Shown piece by piece: positions 36,466 to 45,932 of a stretch of 64,000 nt of DNA (its first letter is position 1; every line of letters starts with the position of its first letter). The notes beneath the pieces are model-generated. The model had not been told where the DNA came from, ran no database searches, and saw nothing but the letters and a program-made list of their open reading frames with translations. Origin of the DNA: Janthinobacterium sp. 64. GTDB lineage: Bacteria; Pseudomonadota; Gammaproteobacteria; Burkholderiales; Burkholderiaceae_D. Position numbers and translations under genes: made by a program. Where the stretch lies: assembly GCF_002813325.1 (NCBI RefSeq), contig NZ_PHUG01000001.1:2852001-2916000 (forward strand). Direction: 5' to 3'.

Positions 36466-37523
36466 CAAGGTAGCGCTTCCTGTATCGTCAATTTCTGCAT
36501 GCGGTAACGCAGCTGGCGCACGCTCAGGCCCAGCTGGCGCGCCGCCCGTGCGCGGTGATAGCGCGCCTGCACCAGCGCCAGCATGATCATGTCGCGCTCG
36601 GCCTGGCGTAAATACATGTCCAGCGGCAAGACGGGCGGCAGGCCATATGCTGCCATGCCGGGCAGGCATAGTTGCCGCTCAGGCAAGTCCGGCAAGGCCG
36701 GCGCCCGCAGCGGCATGCTGCCCGCCGCGGACGGCAAGGCCAGCGCGTCGAGCGCGATCACGCCGCCGTCGGCAAAGGCCAGTGCCCGCTCCAGCAGGTT
36801 TTCCAGTTCGCGCACATTGCCGGGAAACGCATACGCGGCCAAAGCCGCCAGCACGGGCGGCGCCAGGCTCACGGCCTGGCGTGGCGCCAGACGCGCCAGG
36901 ATCACCTCACATAATACCTGCAGATCGCCGCGCCGCTCGCGCAGCGGCGGCAGCGCCAGCTCGATCACATGGAGGCGGTAAAACAGATCCTGGCGAAACG
37001 TGCCGGCGGCCACGCCGCGCGCCAGGCCCTGCTGGCTGGCGCACAGGATGCGCACGTCGACGGCCTCGTCAGTACTACCACCCAGCTTGCGCACGCGCCG
37101 CTCCTGCAGCACGCGCAACAGCTTGACCTGCATGGCCAGCGGCAGATCGTCGACTTCATCGAGCAGCAAACTGCCGCCATGGGCCGCCTGGAACAATCCC
37201 TGGCGCTCATGCGCCCCCGTATAGGCGCCCTGGCGGCAGCCGAAAAATTCGGCCTCCATCAACGCTTCGGGAATCGCGCCGCAGTTGACGGCAATAAAAG
37301 GGAAGCTGGCGCGCGCACCCTGCGCATGGATGGCGCGCGCCGCCAATTCCTTGCCCGTGCCCGATTCGCCGCGGATGGCCACCGGCGCGCCACAGCGGGC
37401 GATGCGGCCGATCTGCGCACGCAGCGCCTGCATGGGCAGGGAGTTGCCGCTCAGTTGAGGCGCCGGCGGCATATCGGCGACAGGATGCTGGCTGGGACTG
37501 GGACGGGGGCTTGGACTTGACAT
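36465..37523 (-). CDS. PilR-like sigma-54 activator without receiver domain
   Basis: 352-residue enhancer-binding protein. A Pro/Ser-rich N-terminus of about 30 residues leads straight into the AAA+ domain: Walker A in IRGESGTGKELAARAI, the sigma-54 contact loop as GAYTGA (usual form GAFTGA), Walker B in GGSLLLDEVDDLP, and the arginine-finger region FRQDLFYRLHVIELALPPLR. A Fis-type helix-turn-helix ends the protein (RARAARQLGLSVRQLRYRMQKL). The C-terminal LPLDMYLRQAERDMIMLAL pattern is PilR-like. No receiver domain and no PilS-like kinase gene is present nearby, so activity would not depend on phosphorylation of this protein. ATG 37523 is chosen; a TTG seven codons earlier is possible. Confidence 0.87.
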   Translation of the reverse strand: MSSPSPRPSPSQHPVADMPPAPQLSGNSLPMQALRAQIGRIARCGAPVAIRGESGTGKELAARAIHAQGARASFPFIAVNCGAIPEALMEAEFFGCRQGAYTGAHERQGLFQAAHGGSLLLDEVDDLPLAMQVKLLRVLQERRVRKLGGSTDEAVDVRILCASQQGLARGVAAGTFRQDLFYRLHVIELALPPLRERRGDLQVLCEVILARLAPRQAVSLAPPVLAALAAYAFPGNVRELENLLERALAFADGGVIALDALALPSAAGSMPLRAPALPDLPERQLCLPGMAAYGLPPVLPLDMYLRQAERDMIMLALVQARYHRARAARQLGLSVRQLRYRMQKLTIQEALP

Positions 37524-37643
37524 GGGGAGCGCGCCTTTCCGCAATGGCGGCGACGAACCGCCTCATGCAGATGCTACGCCGGACGGATGCCGGACGACGT
37601 TACGATACGGCTGAGCAACGCGCGCGCACCTGCGGGCCCGCCC

Positions 37644-37904
37644 TTACACCGTGGCGTGCGCGTGGCTGCAGTAGTCGTGGCCCTTGGCCTGCACGTTTTC
37701 GGAAGCGGGGTAGTACACGCCGCAATGGGCGCAGCACAGCATCAGCTCGGCATCGGGCAATTCCTGCGGCCGCACCGGTGGCGTAAACGGATTCGGCCGC
37801 TGTTGCTGCTGCGCGCGGGCGCGTTGCTGCATGCCACGGATCTTGCTGCGGATCGCAAACAGCACCAGGAACACCAGCGCCAGCCAGAATAAAACACGTG
37901 TCAT
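37644..37904 (-). CDS. PP0621-type small membrane protein
   Basis: 86-residue protein with one N-terminal helix (MTRVLFWLALVFLVLFAI), a basic Gln/Arg-rich linker, and a C-terminal metal-binding-like segment LCCAHCGVYYPASENVQAKG with a later CSHAH. Cys and His spacing suggest a zinc site. The function is unknown. ATG 37904 overlaps the ypjD-like stop by four bases (ATGA). The next 120 bp toward the PilR-like gene hold no coding sequence that I can support, although related genomes often have a pilS gene here. Confidence 0.82.
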   Translation of the reverse strand: MTRVLFWLALVFLVLFAIRSKIRGMQQRARAQQQQRPNPFTPPVRPQELPDAELMLCCAHCGVYYPASENVQAKGHDYCSHAHATV

Positions 37905-38704
37905 GCGTATCCTCGGTGTAAAACCACTTCCAGTACAAAACGGCTGCCGACATAGGCCAGCAACAAGGTGGCGAAACCGGCCAGGGTAAAACTCAGGGCC
38001 GTCTTGCCGCGCCAGCCGCGAAAGCGCCGGCCTGCCAGCAGCGAGGCAAACAGCAGCCACGACAGCATGGTAAACACCGACTTGTGATCCCAGGTCAAGG
38101 CCTTGCCAAATAATTGTTCGGAAAACACGATGCCTGACAGCACGGTCAGGCTGAGCAAAATAAAACCCAGGCCGATCATGCGAAACAGCAACTTTTCCAT
38201 CGTCAGCAAGGCCGGCAACTGGTCCAGCGCCGTGCCGATGAAGCCGCGGCTTTCGCTGCGCGTATGCAGGCGCGATTCCTGCAGCGCCATCAGCACGGCG
38301 TGAAAGGCGGCAATCGTCAGGGTGCTATAGGCGAGCACGGCCACGGCAATATGCCAGCCGAAGACGGCCGACTTGCCTTCCATGCTGACCTGGCTGCCAG
38401 GAAAGGCCCAGGCCAGGCCGATGGCGAGGACGGCGCTGGGCATGACCATGCGGCGCAGTCCATCCAGGCTGAAATTGCGGTTCTCTATCCAGTAGGCGCC
38501 CACCGATACCCACAGCGCGGCCGACAGCATGGCGGAAAAGCCGAAGCGCAAGGTGCCCGGCGCCATCAGGTCGAACCACAGGGTGGCGGCGTGCGCCAGC
38601 CAGGCGACGCCGGTCAGGCCGGCAATGAGCCGGGCGCGGGACGAGGGAAGCACCGCGCACGCCGCATACAACAGGGCGGCGATAAGAAAGAAATAGATCT
38701 GCAT
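37901..38704 (-). CDS. Cytochrome c assembly-type inner membrane protein (YpjD/CcsA-like)
   Basis: 267-residue polytopic protein with about eight hydrophobic helices. The conserved cytochrome-assembly core is seen: FGWHIAVAVLAYSTLTIAAFHAV and later TWDHKSVFTMLSWLLFASLL with the conserved His. A role in haem handling or c-type cytochrome maturation is inferred from the family; E. coli YpjD itself is uncharacterised. In many beta-proteobacteria this gene stands back to back with ffh. Here ffh is 9 kb away, with accessory genes in between. Confidence 0.85.
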   Translation of the reverse strand: MQIYFFLIAALLYAACAVLPSSRARLIAGLTGVAWLAHAATLWFDLMAPGTLRFGFSAMLSAALWVSVGAYWIENRNFSLDGLRRMVMPSAVLAIGLAWAFPGSQVSMEGKSAVFGWHIAVAVLAYSTLTIAAFHAVLMALQESRLHTRSESRGFIGTALDQLPALLTMEKLLFRMIGLGFILLSLTVLSGIVFSEQLFGKALTWDHKSVFTMLSWLLFASLLAGRRFRGWRGKTALSFTLAGFATLLLAYVGSRFVLEVVLHRGYA

Positions 38705-38883
38705 AGTTTAAGTTTACACCATAGCCGACAAGCGCGATTCAAGCGACAGCCAGGGTGACAGGCATTCCGCCGCCAGCCAATGCTGCAAGCCTGCCATGAT
38801 ATCGCGCCTGAGGCGCAACGGGGTAGCGCACCCTCAAGATTTTGGCAATCTTTCGCACCGCCTGTCTATATATATGTGTGCCG

Positions 38884-38915
38884 CAAAAAATGATGGCCCG
38901 CTCAAGCGGGCCATC
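38884..38915 (-). terminator. Terminator of the orphan binding-protein gene
   Basis: GATGGCCCGC-TCAA-GCGGGCCATC (38892-38915) is a perfect 10-bp stem. A minus-strand U-tract follows (38885-38890), 20 bp after the stop at 38936. Confidence 0.9.
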
Positions 38916-38935
38916 GGGCACTGCCAATCTCCCGT

Positions 38936-39925
38936 TTACTTCACATTCAGGCTCTTTTTCGCCTGTTCCAGCAAGTCCGTCTTGACCCAGTCCTTGGCCA
39001 CGGGCGGCTTCGTCATGCGGCCCACGCCCGTTTTCACCATCACGTCCGTGGTCACCTGGATATGCTCGGGCGAGATGTCGTACGAATACGGCGAATTGCT
39101 GATCGCGTCGTCGAAGTCATCCTTCGTGATCTGGCCGCGGAACACGACTTCGCGCACATACTTTTCCGCCGTCGCCTTGTTGTCGATAAAGGTCTTGGTC
39201 GCTTCAACGAAGCAGCGCATGAATTTTTCCGCCACCGGACGGCGTTCTTTGTAGAACTTTTCCGTCATCACCATGGTACGCACGGGCTCGCCGATCGGCG
39301 TGTCGTACGGTTTCAGGATTTCCGTACCAAAACCTTTGTTGATCGCCTGCGACGATTGCGGTTCCGACTGCATCATGGCGTCGATATTCTTGCCCATCAG
39401 CGCCTGGTTCAAGTCGGCGTAGGCCAGGAACACCAGTTGCACATCCTTGCCTTTGGTGTCGGAATACGTCAGGCCCGCCTGCGCCAGCTCGGCCAGCAGC
39501 AGCACTTCCTGGATGCCGCCGCGCGTCACGCCCACGCGCTTGCCCTTCAGATCCTTCACATTGGCAATCTTTTGACCGGCGCCCCCCACCAGACGCGCGC
39601 CGCCCTTGGCAAAGCCGGCCACCACATAGATGGGCGCACCGCCGGCACGGCCGGAAATGGCCGCTTCGGACGCCGTCGCGCCCACGTCCAGCTCGCCGGC
39701 GATAATCGCCTGCATCACATCGAGGCCCTTGGCGAAGATATGCTCTTCAACCTTGATGCCGCACTTGGGCGCGATTTCCTTGATATACGACACGGCGCCG
39801 TAGTGGGCAAATTTTAAATTACCCAGGCGCACGACTTCCTGCGCCTGCGCCTGGACGGCGCCCATGCCGAACGCCAGCATCAGGGCGGCGGCGATACCGG
39901 TCTTCAAAGTTGATTTTTTCTGCAT
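38936..39925 (-). CDS. Orphan ABC transporter substrate-binding protein (NMT1/SsuA type)
   Basis: 329-residue periplasmic protein with a clear signal peptide (LKTGIAAALMLAFGMGAVQA, cleavage near AQA-QE). The mature part has the two-lobe pattern of nitrate/sulfonate/taurine/thiamine-precursor binding proteins: VVRLGNLKFAHYGAVSYIKE, AIIAGELDVGATASEAAI, and LKGKRVGVTRGGIQEVLLL. The ligand is not predictable. No permease or ATPase gene lies beside it, and a terminator and an inverted repeat bound it, so it is monocistronic. It may serve a transporter encoded elsewhere. Confidence 0.85.
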   Translation of the reverse strand: MQKKSTLKTGIAAALMLAFGMGAVQAQAQEVVRLGNLKFAHYGAVSYIKEIAPKCGIKVEEHIFAKGLDVMQAIIAGELDVGATASEAAISGRAGGAPIYVVAGFAKGGARLVGGAGQKIANVKDLKGKRVGVTRGGIQEVLLLAELAQAGLTYSDTKGKDVQLVFLAYADLNQALMGKNIDAMMQSEPQSSQAINKGFGTEILKPYDTPIGEPVRTMVMTEKFYKERRPVAEKFMRCFVEATKTFIDNKATAEKYVREVVFRGQITKDDFDDAISNSPYSYDISPEHIQVTTDVMVKTGVGRMTKPPVAKDWVKTDLLEQAKKSLNVK

Positions 39926-40006
39926 CGGGTTCTCCTGTGGTGGTGGGTGTGTGCCCGCAAGGGCACGCGAAACACTGCTTTTATTATCAGGAGATAGTAC
40001 CGCGTG

Positions 40007-40046
40007 TTAAGTAACCCTCGGGGAAAATTTATTGGGGGTTACTTAA
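40007..40046. promoter_or_regulatory. 11-bp inverted repeat upstream of the binding-protein gene
   Basis: TTAAGTAACCC (40007-40017) and GGGTTACTTAA (40036-40046) are perfect inverses, 18 bp apart, about 80 bp before the start of the orphan binding-protein gene. It may be an operator with two half-sites, or an alternative hairpin. Confidence 0.45.
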
Positions 40047-40066
40047 AGCCAGGGCAACATTTTTTT

Positions 40067-40087
40067 GCCGGCAGCCACGCTGCCGGC
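40067..40087. terminator. Hairpin downstream of macB
   Basis: GCCGGCAGC-CAC-GCTGCCGGC is a perfect 9-bp stem 20 bp after the macB stop. On the minus strand it is not followed by U, so it may act as a weak or Rho-assisted end. Confidence 0.5.
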
Positions 40088-40107
40088 GTTGTTATTACTG
40101 CCTGTTA

Positions 40108-42111
40108 TTACTGCCCCGCCAGCGCCACCACCGGATCGAGTCCCGACGCCTTGCGCGCCGGCATGAAGCCAAACACCAGCCCCGTCACCACGGCGCAGGC
40201 AAAAGCACCGGCGATGGCGCTGAGCGAAAAGATCACCGGCACGTCCCACACCAGCAGCAGGCCGGCCACCGTCACGCCAACCACGATGCCGGCCACGCCG
40301 CCCACCACCGACACCAGCACGGCTTCGGTGAGGAACTGGCGCAGGATGTCGCGCCGGCGCGCGCCCGTCGCCATGCGGATGCCGATTTCGCGCGTGCGCT
40401 CGCGCACCGTCATCAGCATCACGTTCATGACGCCGATGCCGCCCACCACCAGCGAGACGGCCGCGATCAGGCTGAGCATCATGGTCATGTTGTCCTGCGT
40501 CTTGGCTTCCGCGGCAATCGACGCGGCCGCGTTGCTGATGCCATAGTCGCGGATGCGGTGGCGCTCGAACATGGTGGCGTCGACTGCCGCCTCCACCTCC
40601 GTCACGCGCTTGACGTCGGCCACCGCCATGACCGTGTACGTCGGCTCGCGCTGGCCGAAGACGCGGATGCCGGCCGTGGAAAACGGCAGCAGCAGCACGT
40701 CGTCTTCATCCTTCTCGCCCGTCAGCGCACCCTTCGCGCTCATCACGCCGATCACCTGGAACGGCACGTTGCCGATCAGGATATTCTGCCCCACGGGGTT
40801 GGCCACGTCGGGCATCAGCTTTTCCGCCAGGTGCGCGCCCAGCACGGCCACGGTGGCCATTTCGCGCTCGTCTTCCTCGGTAAAAAAGCCCCCCTTGGCC
40901 ACGGGCCAGGTCTGGATCTGCGGCAGGGCCGGCCCCGTGCCGCGCACATACGTCTGCACGTCGAGGTTACCGTGACGTATCACCTTGTTGCCCGTGACAT
41001 TCGGCAGCACATGGGTGATGCCCGGCACGTCTTTCAACGCATCGAGGTCGGCCAGGGTGATGCTGCGCCCGGGGATGCGCGAGCTTTCGCCGCGCGACGC
41101 CATGTACAGCAAGTTCGAGCCGAAGGCGCCCAATTGGGCCATCACCTGCTGGCGCGTGCCCAGGCCGATGGCCAGCATGACGATGACCGAGGCGACGCCG
41201 ATGACGATGCCAAGCAAGGTCAAGCCCGTGCGGAAGCGGTTGATCCACAGCACGCGCCAGGCGGCGCGCGCCGCGTCGAGCAATTCCGTGCCCAGCGACG
41301 CGCCCGTGTCGTGGGCGGCGCGCGACATGTCCAGCGGCGGCAGGGCCGTCGACGTGGCGGCAATGGCGATCGCGCCCGAGTCTGCGACGATTTCGCCATC
41401 GCTGATCTCGATCACGCGGCGCGCCTGGGCCGCCACCTTGCGGTCATGCGTAATGAGGATGATGGTGTGGCCCGCGTCGGCCAGTTCGCCCAGCAAGGCC
41501 ATGACTTCGGCGCCGCTGCTGCTATCCAATGCCCCCGTCGGTTCATCGGCAAGGATGATGCGCCCGCCATTCATCAGCGCGCGCGCGATCGACACACGCT
41601 GCTGCTGCCCGCCCGACAACTGGTTCGGCCGGTGGTCGAGCCGTTCTCCCAGTCCCAGGCGCTTGAGCAGCGCTTCCGAGCGCGCATGGCGGGCGGCAGC
41701 CGGCATGCCCGCGTACAGGGCCGGCACTTCCACGTTTTCGCGCGCCGATTCGGTGGCGATCAGGTGATAGCCCTGAAAGACGAAGCCGAACGCTTCGCGC
41801 CGCAGCCACGCCAGTTCATCGGGATTCAGGCTGGCCACGTCCTGGCCGGCGAAGCGGTAAGTGCCGTCGCTGGGCCGGTCCAGGCATCCAAGAAGATGCA
41901 TCAGGGTCGATTTGCCGGAACCGGAGGCGCCGACGATGGCGACGAATTCGCCGGCGCCAATAGCCAAGGTCAGGCCGCGCAGCACTTCCACGGCCGGCGC
42001 GCCGTCATGGCCGCCGTAGCGCTTGCGGATGCCGGCAAGTTCAATCAAAGGCGCCGGCCGGCCAGCTTCTCCTGCTTGCCCCAGCGACCTGGCCTCGCTC
42101 ATGGCGCTCAC
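40108..42111 (-). CDS. macB: MacB-type ABC exporter (fused ATPase and permease)
   Basis: 667-residue inner-membrane component of a tripartite efflux pump. The N-terminal ATPase has Walker [17 protein letters not shown], signature [15 protein letters not shown] and Walker [17 protein letters not shown]. The C-terminal half has the MacB layout: a first helix ([20 protein letters not shown]), a large periplasmic domain, and three helices near the end ([20 protein letters not shown] onward). GTG 42111 overlaps the macA stop (GTGA); an ATG three codons later is the alternative start. MacB pumps export macrolides, haem precursors, toxins or siderophores. Its position behind iron-uptake genes favours a siderophore-related role like PvdT, which is inference. 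Confidence 0.92.
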   Translation of the reverse strand: MSAMSEARSLGQAGEAGRPAPLIELAGIRKRYGGHDGAPAVEVLRGLTLAIGAGEFVAIVGASGSGKSTLMHLLGCLDRPSDGTYRFAGQDVASLNPDELAWLRREAFGFVFQGYHLIATESARENVEVPALYAGMPAAARHARSEALLKRLGLGERLDHRPNQLSGGQQQRVSIARALMNGGRIILADEPTGALDSSSGAEVMALLGELADAGHTIILITHDRKVAAQARRVIEISDGEIVADSGAIAIAATSTALPPLDMSRAAHDTGASLGTELLDAARAAWRVLWINRFRTGLTLLGIVIGVASVIVMLAIGLGTRQQVMAQLGAFGSNLLYMASRGESSRIPGRSITLADLDALKDVPGITHVLPNVTGNKVIRHGNLDVQTYVRGTGPALPQIQTWPVAKGGFFTEEDEREMATVAVLGAHLAEKLMPDVANPVGQNILIGNVPFQVIGVMSAKGALTGEKDEDDVLLLPFSTAGIRVFGQREPTYTVMAVADVKRVTEVEAAVDATMFERHRIRDYGISNAAASIAAEAKTQDNMTMMLSLIAAVSLVVGGIGVMNVMLMTVRERTREIGIRMATGARRRDILRQFLTEAVLVSVVGGVAGIVVGVTVAGLLLVWDVPVIFSLSAIAGAFACAVVTGLVFGFMPARKASGLDPVVALAGQ

Positions 42112-43295
42112 AGCTGGAACCTGCTGGCGCCACTGCCGGCCGGCTGTTCGCCCGTGACCAGCAGCTCGCCTTCACGCAAGCCTTGCAGCACTTCCGCGCT
42201 GAGGCGGTTGCGCACGCCCACGGTGACGGCGCGCGTATCGACCTTGCCGTCGGCATCCATCACGCGGGCCGTGAACTGCCCCGGTTTGGCGCCTTCTTCC
42301 GTCGATGGTTTCAGGGCCGGCAAGGGCACGGCCAGCACATTGTTCGCCGCCGCCGTGACGAATACCACCTGCGCCGTCATCTGCGGCATCAGTTCGCCAT
42401 CGGCGTTATCGACGTCGAACAACACTGTATACAAGATCACCTTGCTGGTCGACGGCGCCAGGGCCGTGCCGGCGGCGGAACCGCCTGGCACCGGCGGGGC
42501 CGGCAGCACTTGGCGCACCTTGCCGCTCCAGCGCCGCTGGTCGCCGCCCAGCGTGGTGAAATACACGGGCATGTCCGGGCGCACGCGGCGCACGTCCGCT
42601 TCCGACACTTCCGTCCATACCGTCATGGCCGACAGGTCGGCGATGCGCAGGATGTTCGGCGTCTGGTACGTGGCGTTCAGGGTTTGCCCCTCTTTTGCGT
42701 CCAGTCCCACCACCTTGCCAGCCATGGGCGCGTAGATGCGGGTGTAACCAAGGCGCGCTTCGTCCGCCTTCAGGCTGGCCTGGGTCTGGGCTATCTGCGC
42801 CTTCAGGTGGTCGATCTTGGCGCTGGCCGAGGCCAGGGTGGCTTCGGCCGTTTCCAGGTCGGCCAAAGGCGTGGAATCGAACTTGGCCATCTGTTTCTGG
42901 CGGCCATGCTGCTGGCCCGCCAGGCGGTGCTGCGCCTGCTGGTCGGCCAGCTGCGCGCGCAAGCCCGCCAGCGCGGCGCGGCCCGCATCGACCGTGGCCT
43001 GCTGCACGCTGGGGTCGATCTCGGCGAGCAACTGGCCTTTTTCCACGGCGCTGCCCGGCTGCACGTGCAAACGCGTGATCTGGCCCGACACCTGCGCGCC
43101 CACGTCGACATAGGTTTGCGGCTGCAGGGTGCCGATGGCCGTGACGCTGGCCTCGATGTTGCCGCGCTTGACGGGCGCCGTGTCGAACACGGTGGCCGGG
43201 CCGCGCGTGGCCCACAGTGCGCCGGCGCCGAACAGCGCCAGCAAGACCGCGCCGCCCAGGATGCGGGCGCGGCGGGTAGGCAGGCGGGCCGCCAT
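42108..43295 (-). CDS. macA: MacA-type periplasmic adaptor
   Basis: 395-residue membrane-fusion protein that links MacB to an outer-membrane channel. A single N-terminal helix ([20 protein letters not shown]) anchors it. Lipoyl halves are seen in [19 protein letters not shown] and [18 protein letters not shown], on either side of a long alpha-hairpin of heptads (residues about 105-175). No TolC-type gene is adjacent. ATG 43295 follows a GAAGGCGG-type ribosome site. It lies 91 bp behind the DUF3325 gene in the same direction. Confidence 0.92.
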   Translation of the reverse strand: MAARLPTRRARILGGAVLLALFGAGALWATRGPATVFDTAPVKRGNIEASVTAIGTLQPQTYVDVGAQVSGQITRLHVQPGSAVEKGQLLAEIDPSVQQATVDAGRAALAGLRAQLADQQAQHRLAGQQHGRQKQMAKFDSTPLADLETAEATLASASAKIDHLKAQIAQTQASLKADEARLGYTRIYAPMAGKVVGLDAKEGQTLNATYQTPNILRIADLSAMTVWTEVSEADVRRVRPDMPVYFTTLGGDQRRWSGKVRQVLPAPPVPGGSAAGTALAPSTSKVILYTVLFDVDNADGELMPQMTAQVVFVTAAANNVLAVPLPALKPSTEEGAKPGQFTARVMDADGKVDTRAVTVGVRNRLSAEVLQGLREGELLVTGEQPAGSGASRFQL

Positions 43296-43386
43296 CAGGA
43301 GGCCGCCTTCAATACATTCAAAACATCAATCGGTGTCGCCAGGCGTGAAAAATGCATCGGTCTATCCTTGAAAATGGCGGTGAACA

Positions 43387-43728
43387 TCACCGCAGGAACG
43401 TCACAAGACCTGCCAGCGCGGCGACGGCTGCCAGCAGGGAACTACGAAACAGCAAGCGGGGGGCATACGGCAGCAGCAGGGCCACCAGCAGCGCGCCGGC
43501 CGATATGAAACCGAGCCAGGCGACCACGCCAACGGTGGCGCTCCAGCCGGCCACGCAAGGCCAGATGGCCAGCGCCAGCAACAGCGCGCCGGCCAGTTGC
43601 AGCACGCGCCGCACGTTCGGCGCCGCGTCCCGGCCCCAGACCTGGCCATGGTGGCGGTCCATCGCCAGCGACAGGCTGGCCATGCCCGCATACGACAGGC
43701 CCAGCGCGCACAGGATGGTATCGATCAT
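43387..43728 (-). CDS. DUF3325 membrane protein
   Basis: 113-residue protein of three or four hydrophobic helices (TILCALGLSYAGMASLSLAM; LQLAGALLLALAIWPCVAGW; and two more at the C-terminus). DUF3325 proteins accompany PepSY-type iron/siderophore genes in many beta- and gamma-proteobacteria; their biochemical role is unknown. ATG 43728 overlaps the PepSY stop by four bases. Confidence 0.85.
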   Translation of the reverse strand: MIDTILCALGLSYAGMASLSLAMDRHHGQVWGRDAAPNVRRVLQLAGALLLALAIWPCVAGWSATVGVVAWLGFISAGALLVALLLPYAPRLLFRSSLLAAVAALAGLVTFLR

Positions 43729-45428
43729 GACTGTCCTTCCGTAGTGATGTGCAGGCTGGCCGTGGGCGCAGCGTTTTCCCTGGCCGCAGGCTTCCTGACC
43801 GGCTTTTCCTTGCGCTTGTGGACTTTCCACGCGCCCCAGGCGGCCAGCAGGCCGAAGGCCATGCTGCCCAGTTCCACGCCAGCGCTTTCCCAGTCGCCGC
43901 GCGCGACCTGCGCCACCAGGTTGTCGCCCGTGCTCAGGACATTCAGCACCGGCAGCAGCAGGCACAGAGCCGCCAGCAAGCCCAGTTGCTCGATCCACGC
44001 GCGCTTTTCCGCGCGCAGGCAGGCATGCACCAGCATCACAAACCACACGCCGAAGAAGGCGCGCACTTCCCAGCCTGCCCGGTGCTCGATGCCGACGGGG
44101 ATCAGCCGGTTGGCCCACAGGAAGCCGACGCAGGCGATGGACAGGCCGGCAATCGTCGCCACGTTCAGGCAGGCGATGACGCGGTACACGCGCTGCGTGT
44201 AGACGCCGAACTCGCCGCCGGACTTCTGGCGGCGCTTGACCATGAACAGGATCGCGCCCGTGCCCATCATGGCCGTGCCGGCCAGGCCGCAGAAGAAGTA
44301 CAGCCAGCGCATGGGCGTGCCGCCGAAGCCCACCATGTGCAGGTTCGACATGACGGCGCGCGTCAGGCCCGCGCCGCCCGTATCGGACTCGCCGGGCCGG
44401 CGCAAGGCGACCTGCTCGCCCGTGGCCAGCGCATAGCAGGCCCGGCCCGTGTTGGCGCTGATGCGTTCCATCGTATCCGTCTCTTCATTCCAGCCGTACA
44501 TGCACACGCGCATGGACGCGTCGTTCGGGTTGTCCAGCACCACGGCGCGGATGTCCTGGCCGATGGCCTGTTCGGCGCGCAGCGCAAACGATTCCAGCGC
44601 GGGAATGGCCAGCGGCTGGCCCGTTTTCACGGGTTTACCCACATCGTTCCAGTCGGCCAAAAAGGCCTTCTTGGGATTGTCCATGCCGTATTGCGCCACC
44701 ACGGGGGCAGGCACATAGTCGTCGCTGAAGAAGGCCAGGCCCGTGTAGGCGATCATGAACTGGAACGGCAAGGTCAGCACGGCCACCGCGTTGTGCGCGT
44801 CAAGCCACGAGCGCTGGCCCTTGGCCGGGCGGAAGGTGAAGAAATCCTTGAAGATGCGCTTGTGCGTGATGACGCCGCTCACCAGCGCCACCAGCATGAT
44901 CATGGTGGTGATGGCGACGATCCATACGCCGATGCGTCCCGCGTGCAGCTCGTAGTGGAAATCGACGAAATGGTGGCCGCCGATGGTCTCGCGCTGCGTT
45001 GCCTCGCGCGCATGTTCGATGACGGCGCCCGTCAGCGGATCGAGGTCCGCCGAGCCATAGCCGCCGGCGGGCTGGAACCAGTAGGCGGACAGGCCGTGGC
45101 CGGGACGCTGCACCGGCCAGATTTCCCACATGTCCGCCTTCGGATGCTCTTTCGCCATGAAGTCGAGCGCCAGTTCCAGGCGGTGCCCACGGTCCGTGAC
45201 CTTCGGCAGCGGCGGATCGTTGGCATGCGCCGCCTCTTCGAGCGCGTGTTCGGGCGTCATCCAGTGGCCGATCGGGTCGTCGAAGACGGCCAGGGTGCCG
45301 GTCAGGAAAATGGCGAACAGCAGCCAGGAAATCCACAGCCCGCTCCACGTATGCAGCCAGGCCATGGCCTGGCGCAAGCCGCCCTGTTGTGGCGTCTTGA
45401 CTACTTTGTCTACCTTGACGGCGTTCAT
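43725..45428 (-). CDS. PepSY-associated membrane protein, likely ferrisiderophore reductase
   Basis: 567-residue polytopic protein with PepSY/TM features. A first helix block is LHTWSGLWISWLLFAIFLTG, with His in the segment. A periplasmic PepSY region contains YWFQPAGGYGSADLDPLTG, followed by HHFVDFHYELHAGRIGVW. Further helices hold conserved His and His-like residues (VSGVITHKRIFKDFFTF). The C-terminal part has four more helices. FpvG-type relatives reduce ferric siderophores at the inner membrane, probably through haem. ATG 45428 overlaps the DUF3649 stop. The surrounding gene order and the Fur box upstream of FecI support an iron role. Confidence 0.87.
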   Translation of the reverse strand: MNAVKVDKVVKTPQQGGLRQAMAWLHTWSGLWISWLLFAIFLTGTLAVFDDPIGHWMTPEHALEEAAHANDPPLPKVTDRGHRLELALDFMAKEHPKADMWEIWPVQRPGHGLSAYWFQPAGGYGSADLDPLTGAVIEHAREATQRETIGGHHFVDFHYELHAGRIGVWIVAITTMIMLVALVSGVITHKRIFKDFFTFRPAKGQRSWLDAHNAVAVLTLPFQFMIAYTGLAFFSDDYVPAPVVAQYGMDNPKKAFLADWNDVGKPVKTGQPLAIPALESFALRAEQAIGQDIRAVVLDNPNDASMRVCMYGWNEETDTMERISANTGRACYALATGEQVALRRPGESDTGGAGLTRAVMSNLHMVGFGGTPMRWLYFFCGLAGTAMMGTGAILFMVKRRQKSGGEFGVYTQRVYRVIACLNVATIAGLSIACVGFLWANRLIPVGIEHRAGWEVRAFFGVWFVMLVHACLRAEKRAWIEQLGLLAALCLLLPVLNVLSTGDNLVAQVARGDWESAGVELGSMAFGLLAAWGAWKVHKRKEKPVRKPAARENAAPTASLHITTEGQS

Positions 45429-45703
45429 GCGGCACCTCGCGACAGCAGCAGGCCAAGGCCGCCGCATAGAATTGCCGGCAGCAGCATGCCCAGCCAGGCG
45501 CGGCGCAGGTCTTGCACGGCAAAGACCCAGACCACGGCGCAGGTGTAGACGACAAAGGCGCTCAGGGTGGCCGTCAGCACGGCTTCGGCGCGCGACAGCG
45601 GCAGCACGGCCGCCAGCAGCACGGCCACGCCGGACGTCAGTGCATAGCCGCCAAAGACGGCGGCCAGCACGCGCGAGAACAACAGCATATTGGCGGATTT
45701 CAT
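45425..45703 (-). CDS. DUF3649 membrane protein
   Basis: 92-residue protein with three hydrophobic helices (VLAAVFGGYALTSGVAVLLA; ATLSAFVVYTCAVVWVFAV; GMLLPAILCGGLGLLL). It is the usual small partner of PepSY/DUF3325 genes in iron-uptake loci. ATG 45703 fits this length; the longer open frame has no family counterpart. The 229 bp before it, where a TonB-dependent receptor gene would be expected, has no complete gene. Confidence 0.83.
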   Translation of the reverse strand: MKSANMLLFSRVLAAVFGGYALTSGVAVLLAAVLPLSRAEAVLTATLSAFVVYTCAVVWVFAVQDLRRAWLGMLLPAILCGGLGLLLSRGAA

Positions 45704-45932
45704 CGTTGCGGCACCCCAGACAACTGCTGTTGCGCCGGGTGGCAGACCATATACATCAGATGCATCACACTGCGTCCTTCCATCAAAGTTGATTATGGCG
45801 GCGGCACGCAGCGGTATGAAACCGCGCAACGTGGCGCCTTGAATGGGTACTGGAAATTACGTCTCTCAACTACAGGTGCCGCGAGAATCGAAAACGGGCA
45901 GTCCGATTGAAAAATATTGTTATCGAGGCCGG

